This document shows, piece by piece, positions 1-11,596 of a DNA stretch of 64,000 nt. Position 1 is the stretch's first letter. Each line of letters begins with the position of its first letter. The notes beneath the pieces were generated by a model that saw only the letters and a list, made by a program, of their open reading frames with translations, did no database searches and was not told where the DNA came from. Both the position numbers and the translations under genes were made by a program. Source of the DNA: Rhododendron vialii (Eukaryota > Streptophyta > Magnoliopsida > Ericales > Ericaceae); assembly GCF_030253575.1 (NCBI RefSeq), contig NC_080559.1, positions 33,537,501-33,601,500 of the forward strand. The letters are read 5' to 3'.

Positions 1-140
1 AGGAAACCCATAAAACTATTCCAAAACTAAATTCAATGGGCTAAAGTGAAATAATATAAATGATGATGTGTAATTAAGAAAAAAAAAACTCCACACTCTA
101 ACCCTAAAATAACTTAACCTAAAAAATTAAGGGAATTTAA

Positions 141-274
141 TTATAATGTCACTCCTCAAATTTATAATGTCACTCCTAAAAAGGGAGGGCAGTTATTAAT
201 TTGGAAAATTCATATAGGGATCTTACATATAGGAATCTGGGGGGTGACATTATAAATTTGGGGAGTGGCATTAT
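141..274. repeat. Small foldback element
   Basis: The left arm (about 141-177) carries two copies of a motif containing AATGTCACTCCT. Its imperfect reverse complement lies at 241-274 (GGGGTGACATTATAAATTTG and following bases). This makes a roughly 134-bp inverted repeat with a short central spacer, as in non-autonomous MITEs. No clear target-site duplication was found. Confidence 0.55.
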
Positions 275-888
275 CGATGTCCAAAATCAAAATTAGTCTT
301 TTTTCGTACTCCATATGCAAAAACTTCATTTACTATAGTTTTTGTTATGTTATTTTATTTTTTCGTGGAGTCGATGACTATTAATATTGTAATGCATCCT
401 TTTATTTTTATAATATGCATTTCGCCACTGCTAAGATAAAATTCTGGTTTCGTCCCTAGTTGGATTAGCATTGTTGTTTCTAGAAACCAAAGAGCTGATT
501 CAGTGAACCGGGGCAAAAAAGGAGAGAGAAAGAACCTGCCAAGGGGTGGGGAACCACCACATTGAATGAGGGAAAAAGGTCGTCGTTGGAAGTATGTATC
601 CCTCCCCTCCCCTCCCAAAGGCCAAATCCCCAAACGAACCTTTTATAACACAAGAAGACGAACGATTACTTTTTTCACAATTTGAATGAGTGTGAACCTC
701 ACCAACTGTCCTACGCCACCTCTCTACAGCGACCTTTTCCATTATGTTTGTCCTTTCTTTTGGCTCTAGCTAGGGTCCACTTGTAGCATGACACAGATCA
801 TCCTTTTGTCCTCCCTTTTATTTTATATTTTTTTCTCATTTTTTAGGAAGGAGAAATAGCAATAGTAACAAAGAAAATTAATTAAATA

Positions 889-1101
889 CTCCCAAATTCT
901 TGGTCCTTTACGATTTTACGTGTAATTTTCAATGATCTATATCTCTTAAAATATGCAATATGAATTTTATTTGATAGATTTTAATTATTTCTATAAAACA
1001 GTGTTTTCAAAAACATAAAAAATAATATACATTAAGAGAGATATAGACAATTAAAAATTGCACGTAAAATCATATAGGACCAAGAATTTGGGATGAGGGA
1101 G
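889..1101. mobile_element. Stowaway-like MITE
   Basis: The element begins CTCCCAAATTCTTGGTCC and ends with the matching inverse GGACCAAGAATTTGGGATGAGGGAG. The arms remain complementary for about 60 bp each, including the internal ATATCTCTTA/TAAGAGAGATAT. TA dinucleotides flank both ends (887-888 and 1102-1103), the target site typical of Tc1/mariner-derived Stowaway elements. Confidence 0.75.
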
Positions 1102-1424
1102 TAGTAATAGAAAGTAGAAATTACCCACACAAAAAAGTACGATAAAAACGTCATGAAAAAATGAAGACAAAGTGTTGAAACTTAGATGCATGTCATGAAA
1201 CTAGTTTGCAGACAAGATTTGCATCAATTTAAAGCACAAGTTGTCTTGTCGCTGGTTGCCTGTTGTTGTAGTCGAAGTCGCCACCGCTATTATAGACTCA
1301 TCCTGAACTATGGATGTACAATCTAAAAATAGGTGAAATAGAGAGGAGAACAAGAGCTTTCTCTAGCGGGAAGATGCCCATCTAGGCAACTACCTTACAA
1401 CCAACATGAGGAGAGTGAGGGACA

Positions 1425-1545
1425 AGGATGGAGCCACTGGGGGGCTAATAGGGGCTTTTGCCCCTAATTTTTTTGATAAAAAATTTTCATTGTATATATT
1501 TGCCTCCCCTACACAAAAATTCTTGTTCCGTCTTTGGTGAGGGAT
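1425..1545. mobile_element. Probable transposon remnant
   Basis: The stretch reads GATGGAGCCACTGGGGGGC, then GGGGCTTTTGCCCC, then TTGCCTCCCCTACA. It resembles a degenerate dispersed repeat seen in many eudicot genomes, recalled rather than searched. No termini or coding sequence are visible, so the class is undetermined. Confidence 0.3.
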
Positions 1546-2112
1546 GCATAAACAAAGATGAAGGAAGAAAATGGAACAATAGTCAAAAAAGGAGATGCAA
1601 AAGAGCATCGTCTCTATAAAAGGAGAGACGCTAGCTCGTAGAATTCTATTTCAGGGAGCATGTCAAAAATTCACACATTCATGTTTCATCAATCTTAAAT
1701 GTATCAAGTTTGAACATATTTTGTAAGCTTGCAATTCACTACTAGCTCCAAAGCTAATTTATCCAAACATACGATGCTGCCTAAATATAAGAAAGCCACT
1801 GAAGTAGCTAGTATAAAATGATGAGGAGAGTAAAGAAGGAAAAGTGTTAATGTTCCTTAATTCGTAGTGCTTTACTAATTAAAAGTATCTTTCTCATTTT
1901 GTGATTTTTTTTTTTTTGCCGAATAAAATAAATGAGTCAATTATTTTCCCCTTTCACCTTTCCAACTTGAATCCACCAAAGAAAAAACACATGCAATGTC
2001 ACCATCAATTTTTGAGAATCCCCCCTTGAAATTTGGTTTAGCCAAGGGCCAGACATAATCCTAAACAAACTCCATGTGCTTATCTACTAATAATCTCCCT
2101 CCCTTTTTTGCC

Positions 2113-2119
2113 TATATAT
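2113..2119 (+). promoter_or_regulatory. TATA box of DLK2-like gene
   Basis: TATATAT lies about 170 bp upstream of the ATG at 2282 in a T-rich setting. This would place transcription start near 2145, leaving a roughly 130-base leader made of CT and CA repeats. The assignment rests on position and motif only. Confidence 0.45.
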
Positions 2120-2128
2120 CTTCATATA

Positions 2129-2171
2129 ACAGAGGCCAAACAAACCACAACTACTCCAAACACTCTCTCTT

Positions 2172-2208
<37 letters not shown>

Positions 2209-2242
2209 AGAGGCCAAACAAACCACAAAACTACTCCAAACA

Positions 2243-2250
<8 letters not shown>
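2129..2250 (+). repeat. Duplicated 5' leader with CT microsatellite
   Basis: A segment of about 42 bases (ACAGAGGCCAAACAAACCAC followed by ACTCCAAACACTCTCTCT) occurs at 2129-2170 and again at 2207-2250, separated by (CT)n. A (CA)n run follows at about 2255-2279, just before the ATG. The duplication probably arose by slippage and lies in the predicted 5' UTR. Confidence 0.8.
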
Positions 2251-2278
<28 letters not shown>

Positions 2279-2281
2279 ACC

Positions 2282-5195
2282 ATGCAGGTCCAGGGAAAAA
2301 CACACTCCCTCTCCACAGACATGAACGCCAGACTCGTAGGCTCCGGAAGCGGCACCGTCGTCCTCGCGCACGGGTACGGAACGGACCAGTCGTTGTGGGA
2401 CAAAATCCTGCCCGACCTGGCCCGGCGCCACCGGGTTCTGGCGTTCGACTGGATCTTCTCGGGCGCCGTGAAGGATCCGGACATGTTCGACCCGGTTAAG
2501 TACTCTTCGTTTGATGCCTTTGCCGATGACTTGATTGCCCTCATGGAGGAAGTGAAGCTGGGGCCGTCCGTGTTTGTAGGGCACTCCATGTCGGGCATGA
2601 TTGGATGTATTGCTTCCATTAAAAGACCTGAGCTTTTCAAGAGGATTGTTCTCATTGGAGCTTCACCCAGGTATATATAATGATGAGATTAGCTTCACCC
2701 AGGTATATATAATGATGAGATTGTCTTATTCACGAAGCAACCATGAATAAGACATTCACGGAGGCATGCGATATGGACTGTCCGTTCCGGCTTTGGATGA
2801 TCCGGATTTAAATAAAATATCTTCCCTAGAAAAAGTTTTATTTAAATCCGGACAGTCCAAAGCCAGAACGAACGCACGCGATTCACCTCCGTAAACCCCT
2901 GAATAGGAAAGCTCCGTTAAATTTTTTTTTCCATATATAATATATGCATATTGTTTGGGTACATCAGAAATTATATATAAATATATTCATCCCCATAGGA
3001 AAAGTCTTCAATACACATCCTTTCAAGGTGTATACCATATGCACCTATTGTGTGGTTCATATTGTGCCACTTCATAAAAATTTACTTGTAGGACCGGTCA
3101 TTCATAACATTTTATTTCGTATCGTAACTTTTATACTAAAAATTCGTAACTTTTATACTAAAAATTCGTAACTTTTCAACAATATGATTTGTAACTTTTT
3201 AGCAATAGATTCGTAACATTTTGGGATTCATAACATTTTAGTGTATTTTAACGAGGGTGCATATGATACACACCTAAATAAGGGGTGTGTATTGTAGCAC
3301 TTCCCATATTCATAAGGGATATATACATCTATGTGTGGAGATTCTTTGTATAAATTAAGGGGCTCAAGAGTAGCGGACACAGAAATTTCTCAAAAAGTGG
3401 CACGAAATACAAAACTATTTGAAGTGTGGAGAGATCATGGTAAAATAAATTAAATTTTCAAAGGGTGAAACTGAAATTCTTAATGCCTTGTTTGGATGAT
3501 GTTTTAAAAAATTGAGTTTGATTTTTGGGTAATGAGTGGAGGGAGAAAATATGGGTAATGAGTGAAGAGAAATGAGAATGATGATTGGAGAGATGAAAGA
3601 GAAATAAGAGTAATAATTGAAAGTAGGAATAATGAGTATTTTTTGAATTGAATTTTTTTTTTCTCCAACTGCCATCCAAACAAGGCATAAATTTTGAAGG
3701 CACCAAAACAATAGAGTACATTATTCTAAGTATTGAAATGGAGACTAAAAAATTGAAGCTATACCATATACCAGAGTTTGGAGTGTCGTAGCCCCCCCGG
3801 CTGCATCACCTCATCCATCTCTGGGGATGGAGGGTCGAGTTTGAAAATTCTGTTCTATGTATTGTGTACTATGTCGTGGACGAATTTTGAATGCAACACA
3901 AATGGTTTATGTATTTTGTGTGTTGTAACTTAGAGAAACATGTCGATACGACATCGATATCATGACTTTCTACAACAAATTTTGTTAATTTGAGTAGTAG
4001 TACTATAATTCAAGTATTGGTCCAAGATATACGAAATAAGCAAATACTCCTAGTCAAACATAAGTACTACATGCAGTACTAATTAGTATATGAGGGTAAT
4101 TAAGAGCTATCAACCGGCCTAAAAAATCAAACCGAATTAAGGACGTGATTCCATGTGCCTTATCTCTAGCTGGGCTTTCACGGTCCCCACATGGTTATGG
4201 GAGATTGTAGGATAGTAAGAGAATCTGGTTTTGAACTAAAGCTCAAGAACGGCCGCTTTATGCCGCCAAAGATTTTACTAATTTTAGGGCCACTCTTCTT
4301 TGGTGCTACCCTTACAATAGCACGACAAAAAGAGCCTCATTAGTAATTTTCGTTTTAGGCCCCTAAAAAGTCAATATCGGCTGTAAAGATAGATCATTCG
4401 AAAAAGGGAAAAAAAAAAAAACCAAAAATGGATAGATCATGGGGAGTGATTTTTGTACTTTTCAAATTGATTTTGGCACTCTCAAAGGGAAATGCTGTTA
4501 TCAATTTGAAGAGTGTCAAAATCAATTCCCTAGATCATAGTCAGAACTAGGGCCTTGTTTGGTAAACTAACTGTTGCAATTGGCAACTGCATAGTACTGT
4601 TCATCTATTGGACCCGCATGGGACCCGTATATTTTATCTGTCACCGTCGCACTGGATGGTTTGAACACGTCTGTGCTCATTGTGAGTGCGTAAACTATAT
4701 GCCGAGACTTTCAGGCCGCTTTTCGAATTAACCAAAAAAATTTCCTCATGGATAATCAGGTACATAAATTCTGAAGACTATGAAGGGGGATTTGACATCT
4801 CAGAGGTTGAACAACTCTTGTCAAGCATTGAATCCGACTTCCACAGCTGGGCCTCCAGTTTTGCCCCACTTGTCATGGACCCAAACGACCCTCCCTCCGT
4901 CACCAAGTTCGAGACTTGCCTCAAGAGAATGAGGCCAGAAACTGCTCTCTCGGTCGCCAAACTCATTTTCCTGGGCGACCAGAGGGACATGCTGGAGAAG
5001 GTGACGGTCCCGTGCACCTTCGTCCAGACCACCAACGATATTGTGGTCCCGAATTCCGTTCCCGAGCTCATGGCGAAGAAGATCAAGGGCAAGTCGACGG
5101 TGGAGGTGATAGAGATAGATGGCCATTTCCCCCAGCTGACCGCTCACCTCCAGCTCCTAGAGGTGTTGCGCGATGTTCCGGATTTCGATCTCTGA
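2282..5195 (+). CDS. DLK2: DLK2-like alpha/beta hydrolase (D14/KAI2 family)
   Basis: Two exons, 2282-2670 and 4760-5195, encode 274 residues. This is an alpha/beta hydrolase of the strigolactone/karrikin receptor family (D14, KAI2, DLK2). The sequence fits DLK2 better than D14 or KAI2, with DWIFSGAVKD and SEDYEGGF present. The catalytic triad is intact: Ser102 in GHSMSG, Asp223 in TTNDIVVP and His252 in DGHFPQL. The intron (2671-4759) splits the Arg130 codon as AG|G, giving SPR-YINSED, the usual position in this family. Length is normal (family about 265-275). DLK2 is a paralogue whose transcript in Arabidopsis responds to strigolactone and karrikin-pathway signalling; its ligand is less certain. 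The start is the first ATG after the leader. The donor is copied 32 bp downstream (see repeat), and use of the copy would stop translation after 132 residues. Confidence 0.93.
2659..2722 (+). repeat. 32-bp tandem duplication containing the splice donor
   Basis: Bases 2659-2690 are repeated exactly at 2691-2722. The unit spans the last 12 bases of DLK2 exon 1, the GT donor and 20 intron bases, so a second identical donor sits at 2703. Splicing at the second copy retains 32 bases and reads AGG TAT ATA TAA, a premature stop. Confidence 0.95.
2751..2897. repeat. Imperfect foldback in DLK2 intron
   Basis: The core arms pair GGCTTTGGATGATCCGGATT (from 2789) with the inverse of a segment reading AATCCGGACAGTCCAAAGCC, around a short AT-rich loop near 2818-2833. 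Weaker complementarity extends to CACGGAGG and CCTCCGT on the outside. It looks like a small decayed MITE. Confidence 0.6.
3123..3188 (+). repeat. 22-bp tandem repeat in DLK2 intron
   Basis: Two full and one partial copy of a 22-base unit starting CGTAACTTTTATACTAAAAA occur at 3123, 3145 and 3167. Further diverged CGTAAC copies continue to about 3235. No function is suggested. Confidence 0.8.
3484..3687. mobile_element. Tourist-like (PIF/Harbinger) MITE in DLK2 intron
   Basis: Terminal inverted repeats TGCCTTGTTTGGAT and ATCCAAACAAGGCA bound a 204-bp non-coding element. Both sides carry TAA (3481-3483 and 3688-3690), the 3-bp target duplication of PIF/Harbinger elements. Confidence 0.8.
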
Positions 5196-5771
5196 TTTCG
5201 AAAGCAAAGTAGAAATTACCGATGGTTCGGAAACCAACGGCTTGCAATATCGCATGGTTGTTAGGGTTCCTGAATCATTGAGCAATTTCTCAAAGTAGAC
5301 GAATTAGTAGTTGTAGTTATTTGTTTTTTCTTCTTTATTTTTGTATTTTTCTTGGTCCTTTTTTTGTATTTGTGACTTCTTTGGGATGATGACTATGGGG
5401 AATGGTTGTTATGTACTAGAGTGCTAGGTTTTGTGGGTGTTTAATAGTAGTCTGTAGCTTATTCCAAGTAAGATTTGCAAGAGCTATTGTGGACATATGG
5501 AACTTGGTGTCCAAATAGAGATATTGTTTGTTTGGCTTATATATATGTTAATTGTCGAATGTTCTTTTAATTAGGCTCCATTCTGCTAAGGTTCTTATTT
5601 TTTTAATATTTATTTTTTACTTTACGAGAGAAGTCATTCTCTCACACAATGCATCACTTTTAATTCAAAAAATAAGTACTTATTTGATATTTTAGTTAGT
5701 GAAATTTCATTTTACAATTAACAAGGTTAACTTTCGCTGAGGGAAAAAAATTGTAAGGGAAAATGAAAGCC

Positions 5772-5883
5772 AATGACGTGTTTTGATAATTAATACCCAC
5801 CAATGATATTTTTAGCATTAACAAATGTTCTTCGCATGTCCTTGACGAATATTAATTATCAAAACACGTTTTGGGACGTCATT
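5772..5883. repeat. 112-bp foldback
   Basis: The left arm AATGACGTGTTTTGATAATT pairs with AATTATCAAAACACGT and an outer ACGTCATT on the right. A small MITE or hairpin is likely; no target duplication was identified. Confidence 0.6.
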
Positions 5884-6545
5884 TTTCCATTGATGACCGA
5901 TCCGATCACATACTTTCAGGTATAAGGCCCAACGGTTCGGGCTCAGCCTTTCTTTAAAAGGTAGTCCAATCACCGAAAGTGAGTTGGGCTTTGGTAAGGC
6001 CCATACTGAATTCACTTCAAATGGTTCATTTTTGTAGGATATCTTGTATGTGAGCAACGTTTGCTCTGGAAAATAAAACGATCACCACAAATTATTTAAT
6101 TTTTTGAGGTGAACCGCTAAATGATTGGTTCAGTGACTAAGTACCTCGCTTTTTTTTTTTTTTTTTTTGAAAATCACTTAAGTAGCTCGTTCAATCATTG
6201 AATTATTCAAATCTTCATGGTCGCTTGGTGAAGGTAAACTTACTCTTTAACACTAAAGGCCCGACTGTGGAATCTTTACCTTTCTTTTTTTTCTTTTTTT
6301 GGATTAACAAAATCTTACCTTCAACTCTAAAAATAAATGCGATGGGTTCTAGTTATGACTTTTGTGTGCTAAAAGTAACGTTCCTGAAATTTGCATTGTC
6401 GTTTGTAGAAAGTCTACGTACACACCCTCAAAATAAAACTCTGGACGCGATTCTGTCTAAAACCATCCATTTGATTCCGCACGCAGTTGTGTATGTAGCA
6501 TTGCTCGTTGGTTCTTCTATGCACCAACAAATGAACTAACTTAGG

Positions 6546-6594
6546 TGGGCCTAAAACAGGGCTCATTGTGCTGAAGAGCCCATCAACAAGCCCA
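6546..6594 (+). promoter_or_regulatory. Site II-like promoter cluster of HIBCH-like gene
   Basis: TGGGCC at 6546-6551 and two GCCCA motifs (the inverse of TGGGC) at 6578-6582 and 6590-6594 lie 100-150 bp before the ATG. TGGGCC/T site II elements are typical of plant housekeeping, mitochondrial and ribosomal genes. No TATA box is evident. Confidence 0.4.
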
Positions 6595-6694
6595 AAAGCC
6601 ATTTCACTCTATCGGAGGAGTAAAAAGATTGGAAATACTCTCACTCAAGTTGTCTGTTTCTCTCTCCTCTTTCTCTATCTAAAAAGAAAAAGAC

Positions 6695-7068
6695 ATGCGA
6701 AGTCTGTTTGGTGCTTCTTCTCAGCTCCTGAGCCGATCCTTCACTCACTACTTCTTCCCCAACACTAGTCGGAGTCACTCTCTCTCTAAGCATCGTCACC
6801 ATTTCTGCAATTTCTCTCTCCAAAACACCTCCCGATCTCTTCGAACATTCGCGATCATGGCCGCCACTGAGGAGCTCGTCAAGGGCAGTGTCCTCCCCAA
6901 CGGCGTCGCTCTCATCACTCTCGACCGCCCCAAAGCCCTCAACGCCATGAACCTAGGTCTCTCTCTCTCTCTCACTGTCTGCATATCTATGAATGCGTAG
7001 GCACTTCAATCGAATCAGTGAATTAGTTGTTGCTGATGTAAATTGGTTGAAGTACAGCTTCGATCATC

Positions 7069-7129
<61 letters not shown>

Positions 7130-10100
7130 ATATGTATGTATGCGTAGCCAATTCAGTAGAATAGGTGAATTAGTTGTTGAAGGAAAACTTGGTTGAAGTA
7201 CAGTTTTGATGATCTGATTAAGTTATTATAGACGGTTGTGGTTAAAATTTTGCAACGGAAAATGAACTTTGAGTTATATTTGTTTTTTCGTGTTTTAATT
7301 TTAGTAGGTGCTAAGGTAATTTGGTGCATTTTGCTCGACTTCTCCACCTTATCTTCTCTCCATACTCGTACACACGCGCACTAATTCACACGCTAATAGT
7401 TATGTGAAGATTGAGCACATACGGAAGATTTGAGTCCTAGTAATTTGCGTGATACAAAATTGTGGTTGATGGCACACTTGAACGTTTAAATGTCAGGATT
7501 AGAACTGTGAATCAGCCTAACTTTGGGGTTAATGTGTATTTCACTTTCTTTTCTTTTCTTTTTGTGTGATTCTTTGCTCTTGCATTTTGCATCTGATTGT
7601 ACTGAATGGTATGCCGCTACCCTGCAGACATGGATATCAAGTACAAAAGTTTTCTTGACGAGTGGGAAGTGGATCCTAACGTGAAATGTGTTCTAGTTGA
7701 GAGCAGTTCACCTCGTGCCTTTTCAGCAGGTGACAATAAGAATAAATGGGATTACTCCTTTAAGCCTTTTGTTTCATTCAAAATCGTTTTAGAGTGAACC
7801 TCTTAATTTGCTTTAATCCATCTTTGTTGAATGTTGGGGTTTATTTGGAGTGTTATGTGTGGTTTTGAGGGTAACCACTCATGGCCAATGCAGGAATGGA
7901 TATTAAGGGAGTTGTTGCTGAAATTCAAAAGGAAAAAACTACACCTCTTGTCCAGAAGGTTTTTTAAGATAATTCAATTTTTTTCCTGCTTCATGTGTCT
8001 GTCTTGTATGGGTTAATTCTTGTTTATTCTTGTTGTTGCTGTTCTATGAATGGCCCTGTTTCATATTTGGTTTTGGTTGTTTCATCCGCGTTTTATTTTT
8101 ATAATTTGCGGAATTGGTGTTTCTAGTGAGATTTAGTCAATGCTTGCCTAATTGATAACCCAAGTCTTAGTTCATCTGCAGGTGGTGATGTGAAGCAGAT
8201 CACGACCAAAAACCAACTGTCAGATATGATTGAGGTTTTTTTTGTGTTCTTTTAACTTAGTATTGGCAAATTCAGCATACGCACCTCACTAAGTTCAACC
8301 TATGGCAGATAACGCAACTTATTATTTGCAATGATATTATAACTCTTAGTTTAGAATGATGATTTCAACCACTGACCCACCCATTCTCCGACTACACCAG
8401 TTTGTCTCATTTATACAGCCTTTGATCTGTGGTGGTTCACACAAGTTCATATTCCAATAAAGATATCAGAAGCATTTATACCCCTCATTCACTTTTAAAA
8501 AATGTGATCTTACAGAATAGAGAGAATACTGAACAAAGTGGTCCCTATTAAAGTGGAATTTCTAAATTATATGAAAATTTTCACTCATTAACAAGTATGA
8601 ATCATCTTGTAAGCGTAAATGTCAGTTGTATAATACAGTTGACACAGGTCTCAGGCACCAAGTACCAGACATGCAAGTCATCACGGGGCAAGATACTTTG
8701 AATGGGATAGATATCGCAAATTATGCATGTTTGTGCTCCACAGTGCATATTTGCTCTTAATTAGTTTTAGTTATTTGCAAGAATCTGGTACAAGACAATT
8801 TGATGACTCCTGGGATGTGATTGTTGCTTCTGTTAATATCATTTTCCCTCATCAGGGCATGAATTTGCTGTTTCATTTTGCAATTGTGATACTTAATTTT
8901 GAAGCACCATTTTACTGTATTTGGTTGCTCATTTTACAGTATTTGGACGCTCATGTGATTCATTTTTAAAGGATGCTTATATCAGTCAATAGTCTTTGCA
9001 CCGGATGGATAAAATAGCACTTTCACTTTAGCTATCGCATGCAGCAAATATTACGTGATTGTTTACTATACTCAGTTTTCTAATTTCGTGTCTACAATGT
9101 TTGCTAAAGTCTAGTGCTTATGATGCCAAATTGTTTGGCAGGTATTTACTGCAGAATATTCTCTAATATGTAAAATTCACGAATACCAAAAGCCTTATAT
9201 ATGCTTCATGGATGGTATAACAATGGGCTTTGGAATTGGCCTATCTGGTCATGGTCGCTACCGGCTCATTACTGAGGTTATTACCTTCCCTATCAGATAT
9301 GATTCATTTTATAGCTAAAAACACTATGGAAGCGAGTCATTTACATGCACAAGTTTATTGCAGAGGACGATGCTTGCTATGCCAGAAAATGGGATTGGCC
9401 TATTCCCAGATGTGGGATTTGCTTATATAGCAGCACAAACTCCCGGAGAAGGATCAGTTGGTAGTGTTTCTATCCCTTAGAAAGTTCAGTTGGGTTTGCT
9501 GGAGGGAATGTTTTATGATGTTATCTTTCTCTTGTTTGTTCGTTAAAGGTTTCTGGTATCAACTTTAAATTTACATGAATATTTTCATTTGTCTGCTCTC
9601 TGTCTTAGTATTTATGCATTCAAGACAGTTGATTTCCCTGTGTCATGGATTTTTGTAGCCTTGATGTAGGTAGTTGTTGTCCTATGTTTTCTGTTTTTTT
9701 CAAATTAGTATAACAAGTTTGTGTTTCTGCAGGTGCGTATCTTGGAATGACTGGAAAAAGGATTTCTACACCTGCTGATGCACTATACGTAGGTCTTGGA
9801 ACACATTACATACCATCTGGGAACTTGGGTTCATTGAAGGAGGCGCTCTTGGCAACCACCTTGTATATATCTCATATCATCCTTCAGTTGATAATGAGTA
9901 TCTGTGTTTCGGTGGAACTGAACTGTTTGTGTTTTATCAGAATTGTCATATCAGGAGTGGGAAAATGATACCCCACTCCTCTTTCCTCAGATACTCCCTT
10001 TCTTGATTTTGGCCTTCTCACAAGTCGAGTGGGAACTTAAAAAATGGAATGAGTCATTCATTAGAATCATTACATACCTTGTGTTTTCAATTGCCTAATG

Positions 10101-11596
10101 TGTTACCGAACCCCATGTTCACTGCCCAATATATTCTACTGAAAACTTAAGTAATGTTCTGTCGTAGTCTTGAAGTGGTCCACTTATTATTTTGTCCAGT
10201 TATTATATGTTCCTAGAGATGGGCTGTGAACATGCATGCGACTTATATTACCGGTTGAGGGAACTTCACACGTGTTGACATCATGTAGAAACATTCTTCT
10301 GCCGGTGGGCTTTTCTGTGCAACTTGAAGAGATGTTTGATGTTTCCATCTATTTACATCATCTTATTGCCATATGTTTCGTGTTTGTACAGTTCTGACGA
10401 TCCAAATGAGGACATCAGTGCACTATTGGCAAAATACAGCAGTAACCCCGAGTCTGAGCCCCAGCTGAAGTTGCTTTTACCTCTTATAGCTTCATCCTTT
10501 GGTGGAAACAAATCTGTTAATGAAACAATACAAGAGCTGAAAAAACACCAGCTGAGCACTGATGCCACAGGTGATGTACTAAATGCTAGATGTCTACCAA
10601 ATATCTGCGAAGGTTGTAGTTTGTTTAGTGTAACTTATTTCTATTTATGCATAAGCATAGTTTAGCCGGCTATTTGGTTACTTTCTTTCCTCTATCTTTA
10701 GTGGTCATTACTGATAGTCCCAGTTTCTATGAGCAGTGACAGAGTGGGCCAAGGAGGCCCTTACAGGGCTTGGAAAAGGTGCCCCCTTTTCTCTCAGCTT
10801 GACAAAAGAACATTTCTATAGAGTGGCATCCGCACGCGCAAATAATGACAATGCTTTATCCAGTGTGAGTCGGGAGTTTGAATTTTCATTCACTTCTGAA
10901 CAAGCCTTTATGATCGATGACCATTAACATTTGGTCTTTTTCTGCATTTGGTGTACCCAGTTAAGTGGCGTAATGAAAACTGAATATCGAATTGCTTTAA
11001 GGTCCTCCCTCCGAAATGATTTTGCTGAAGGTGTTCGTGCAGTCTTGGTGGACAAGGATCAGGTTTGTTCTTAACTCCTGCTAGTTTCTTTAACTAGGTT
11101 TTACCTCTTTGATGGAAGCCTGTTCTTTGTCTTTCACTTAATTTTGTGGATTTGAATTTTCAAAGAAAAAAATGGAAACTCGGCATTATCTTTTTGGGAA
11201 AAAGGTTATGCAGTTTTTGTATTTTTCGGAAACTGTTCTGGCAAAAAGAAAAAGTAGACAATTGTTTTTATTCTCGAAAACACAAAATGGTGAAAACTAA
11301 AAGTGAAAACCACAACCTGACTTTGAACTAGTCTGCACGTATGTTGTGAACTTAGATCTGTCGATTAGAGATGGAATGGCTGTTCTGTTTGAAATGATGT
11401 TCTCTTTCATCATTTTCTTGAACATTTTTTGTTAGATCGTTCAGATGTTTTAACAGCCTTTTCTCATTGCTGTTCTGGTTTATGTCATTTGCAGAACCCT
11501 AAGTGGAACCCCCCAAGTCTCGAGGATGTTAACCCAAGAGAGGTGGAAGCGCTCTTCGAACCACTGGCCCCCCAAGTTGAGGAACTGAAAGTTTGA
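6695..11596 (+). CDS. 3-hydroxyisobutyryl-CoA hydrolase-like protein, mitochondrial
   Basis: Exons: 6695-6956, 7628-7729, 7894-7958 or 8182-8234 (alternatives), 9142-9276, 9364-9460, 9733-9862, 10392-10570, 10737-10864, 10961-11062, 11495-11596. The product has 433 residues with the first alternative and 429 with the second. It is a crotonase-fold protein of the HIBCH-like class, expected to act on a CoA thioester in valine/branched-chain catabolism. The N-terminus (about 55 residues, rich in Ser, Arg and aromatics, few acids) looks like a mitochondrial presequence. A second in-frame ATG at residue 55 (MAATEEL) begins the mature-like part. Landmarks are [11 protein letters not shown] (about 76-86), oxyanion-hole segment AFSAG-D-K (about 118-126), GITMGFG, and [13 protein letters not shown] with Glu196 and Asp204 in the catalytic positions. 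The end ELKV is not a peroxisomal PTS1. The exon 1 donor is weak (GTCTCT) and runs into CT repeats. Confidence 0.93.
7073..7127 (+). repeat. (CT)n microsatellite in HIBCH-like intron 1
   Basis: Uninterrupted CT dinucleotide run of about 55 bases inside intron 1. A shorter CT run already begins at the exon 1 donor (6957). Confidence 0.95.
7894..7958 (+). other. Alternative exon 3a of HIBCH-like gene
   Basis: This 65-bp exon is bounded by CAG and GT. It enters in phase 1 and leaves in phase 0, encoding [12 protein letters not shown]...PLVQK (22 residues counting the split Gly). It completes the oxyanion segment as AFSAG-MDIK. It can replace exon 3b without a frame change but cannot be joined to it. 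Confidence 0.85.
8182..8234 (+). other. Alternative exon 3b of HIBCH-like gene
   Basis: This 53-bp exon has the same entry and exit phases as 3a and encodes [18 protein letters not shown] (18 residues). It completes the same segment as AFSAG-GDVK. Joining 3a to 3b reads GTG GTG ATG TGA. Skipping both reads through to TAA within exon 4. Only one of the two can be used in a productive mRNA. Confidence 0.85.

Larger units (their letters stand above)
1..2112. other. Gene-poor left flank
   Basis: I see no supportable gene here. Reading frames on both strands are short, low in complexity and match no family I recognise. The stretch holds AT-rich sequence, a foldback repeat at 141-274, a Stowaway-like MITE at 889-1101 and a probable transposon scrap near 1425-1545. 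The last few hundred bases should contain the promoter of the DLK2-like gene. Confidence 0.6.
5196..6694. other. Intergenic gap between DLK2-like and HIBCH-like genes
   Basis: This holds the 3' flank of the DLK2-like gene, an AT-rich hairpin at 5772-5883 and the HIBCH-like promoter at the right end. Frames here are short and unconvincing. Several GGCCCA/TGGGCY motifs near 5925-6002 resemble site II promoter elements, but no gene starts just downstream of them. Confidence 0.5.

Noticed and set aside
2231-2655. Long minus-strand frames opposite DLK2 exon 1
   Set aside because: These mirror the GC-rich coding strand of a well-supported gene and show no domain of their own.
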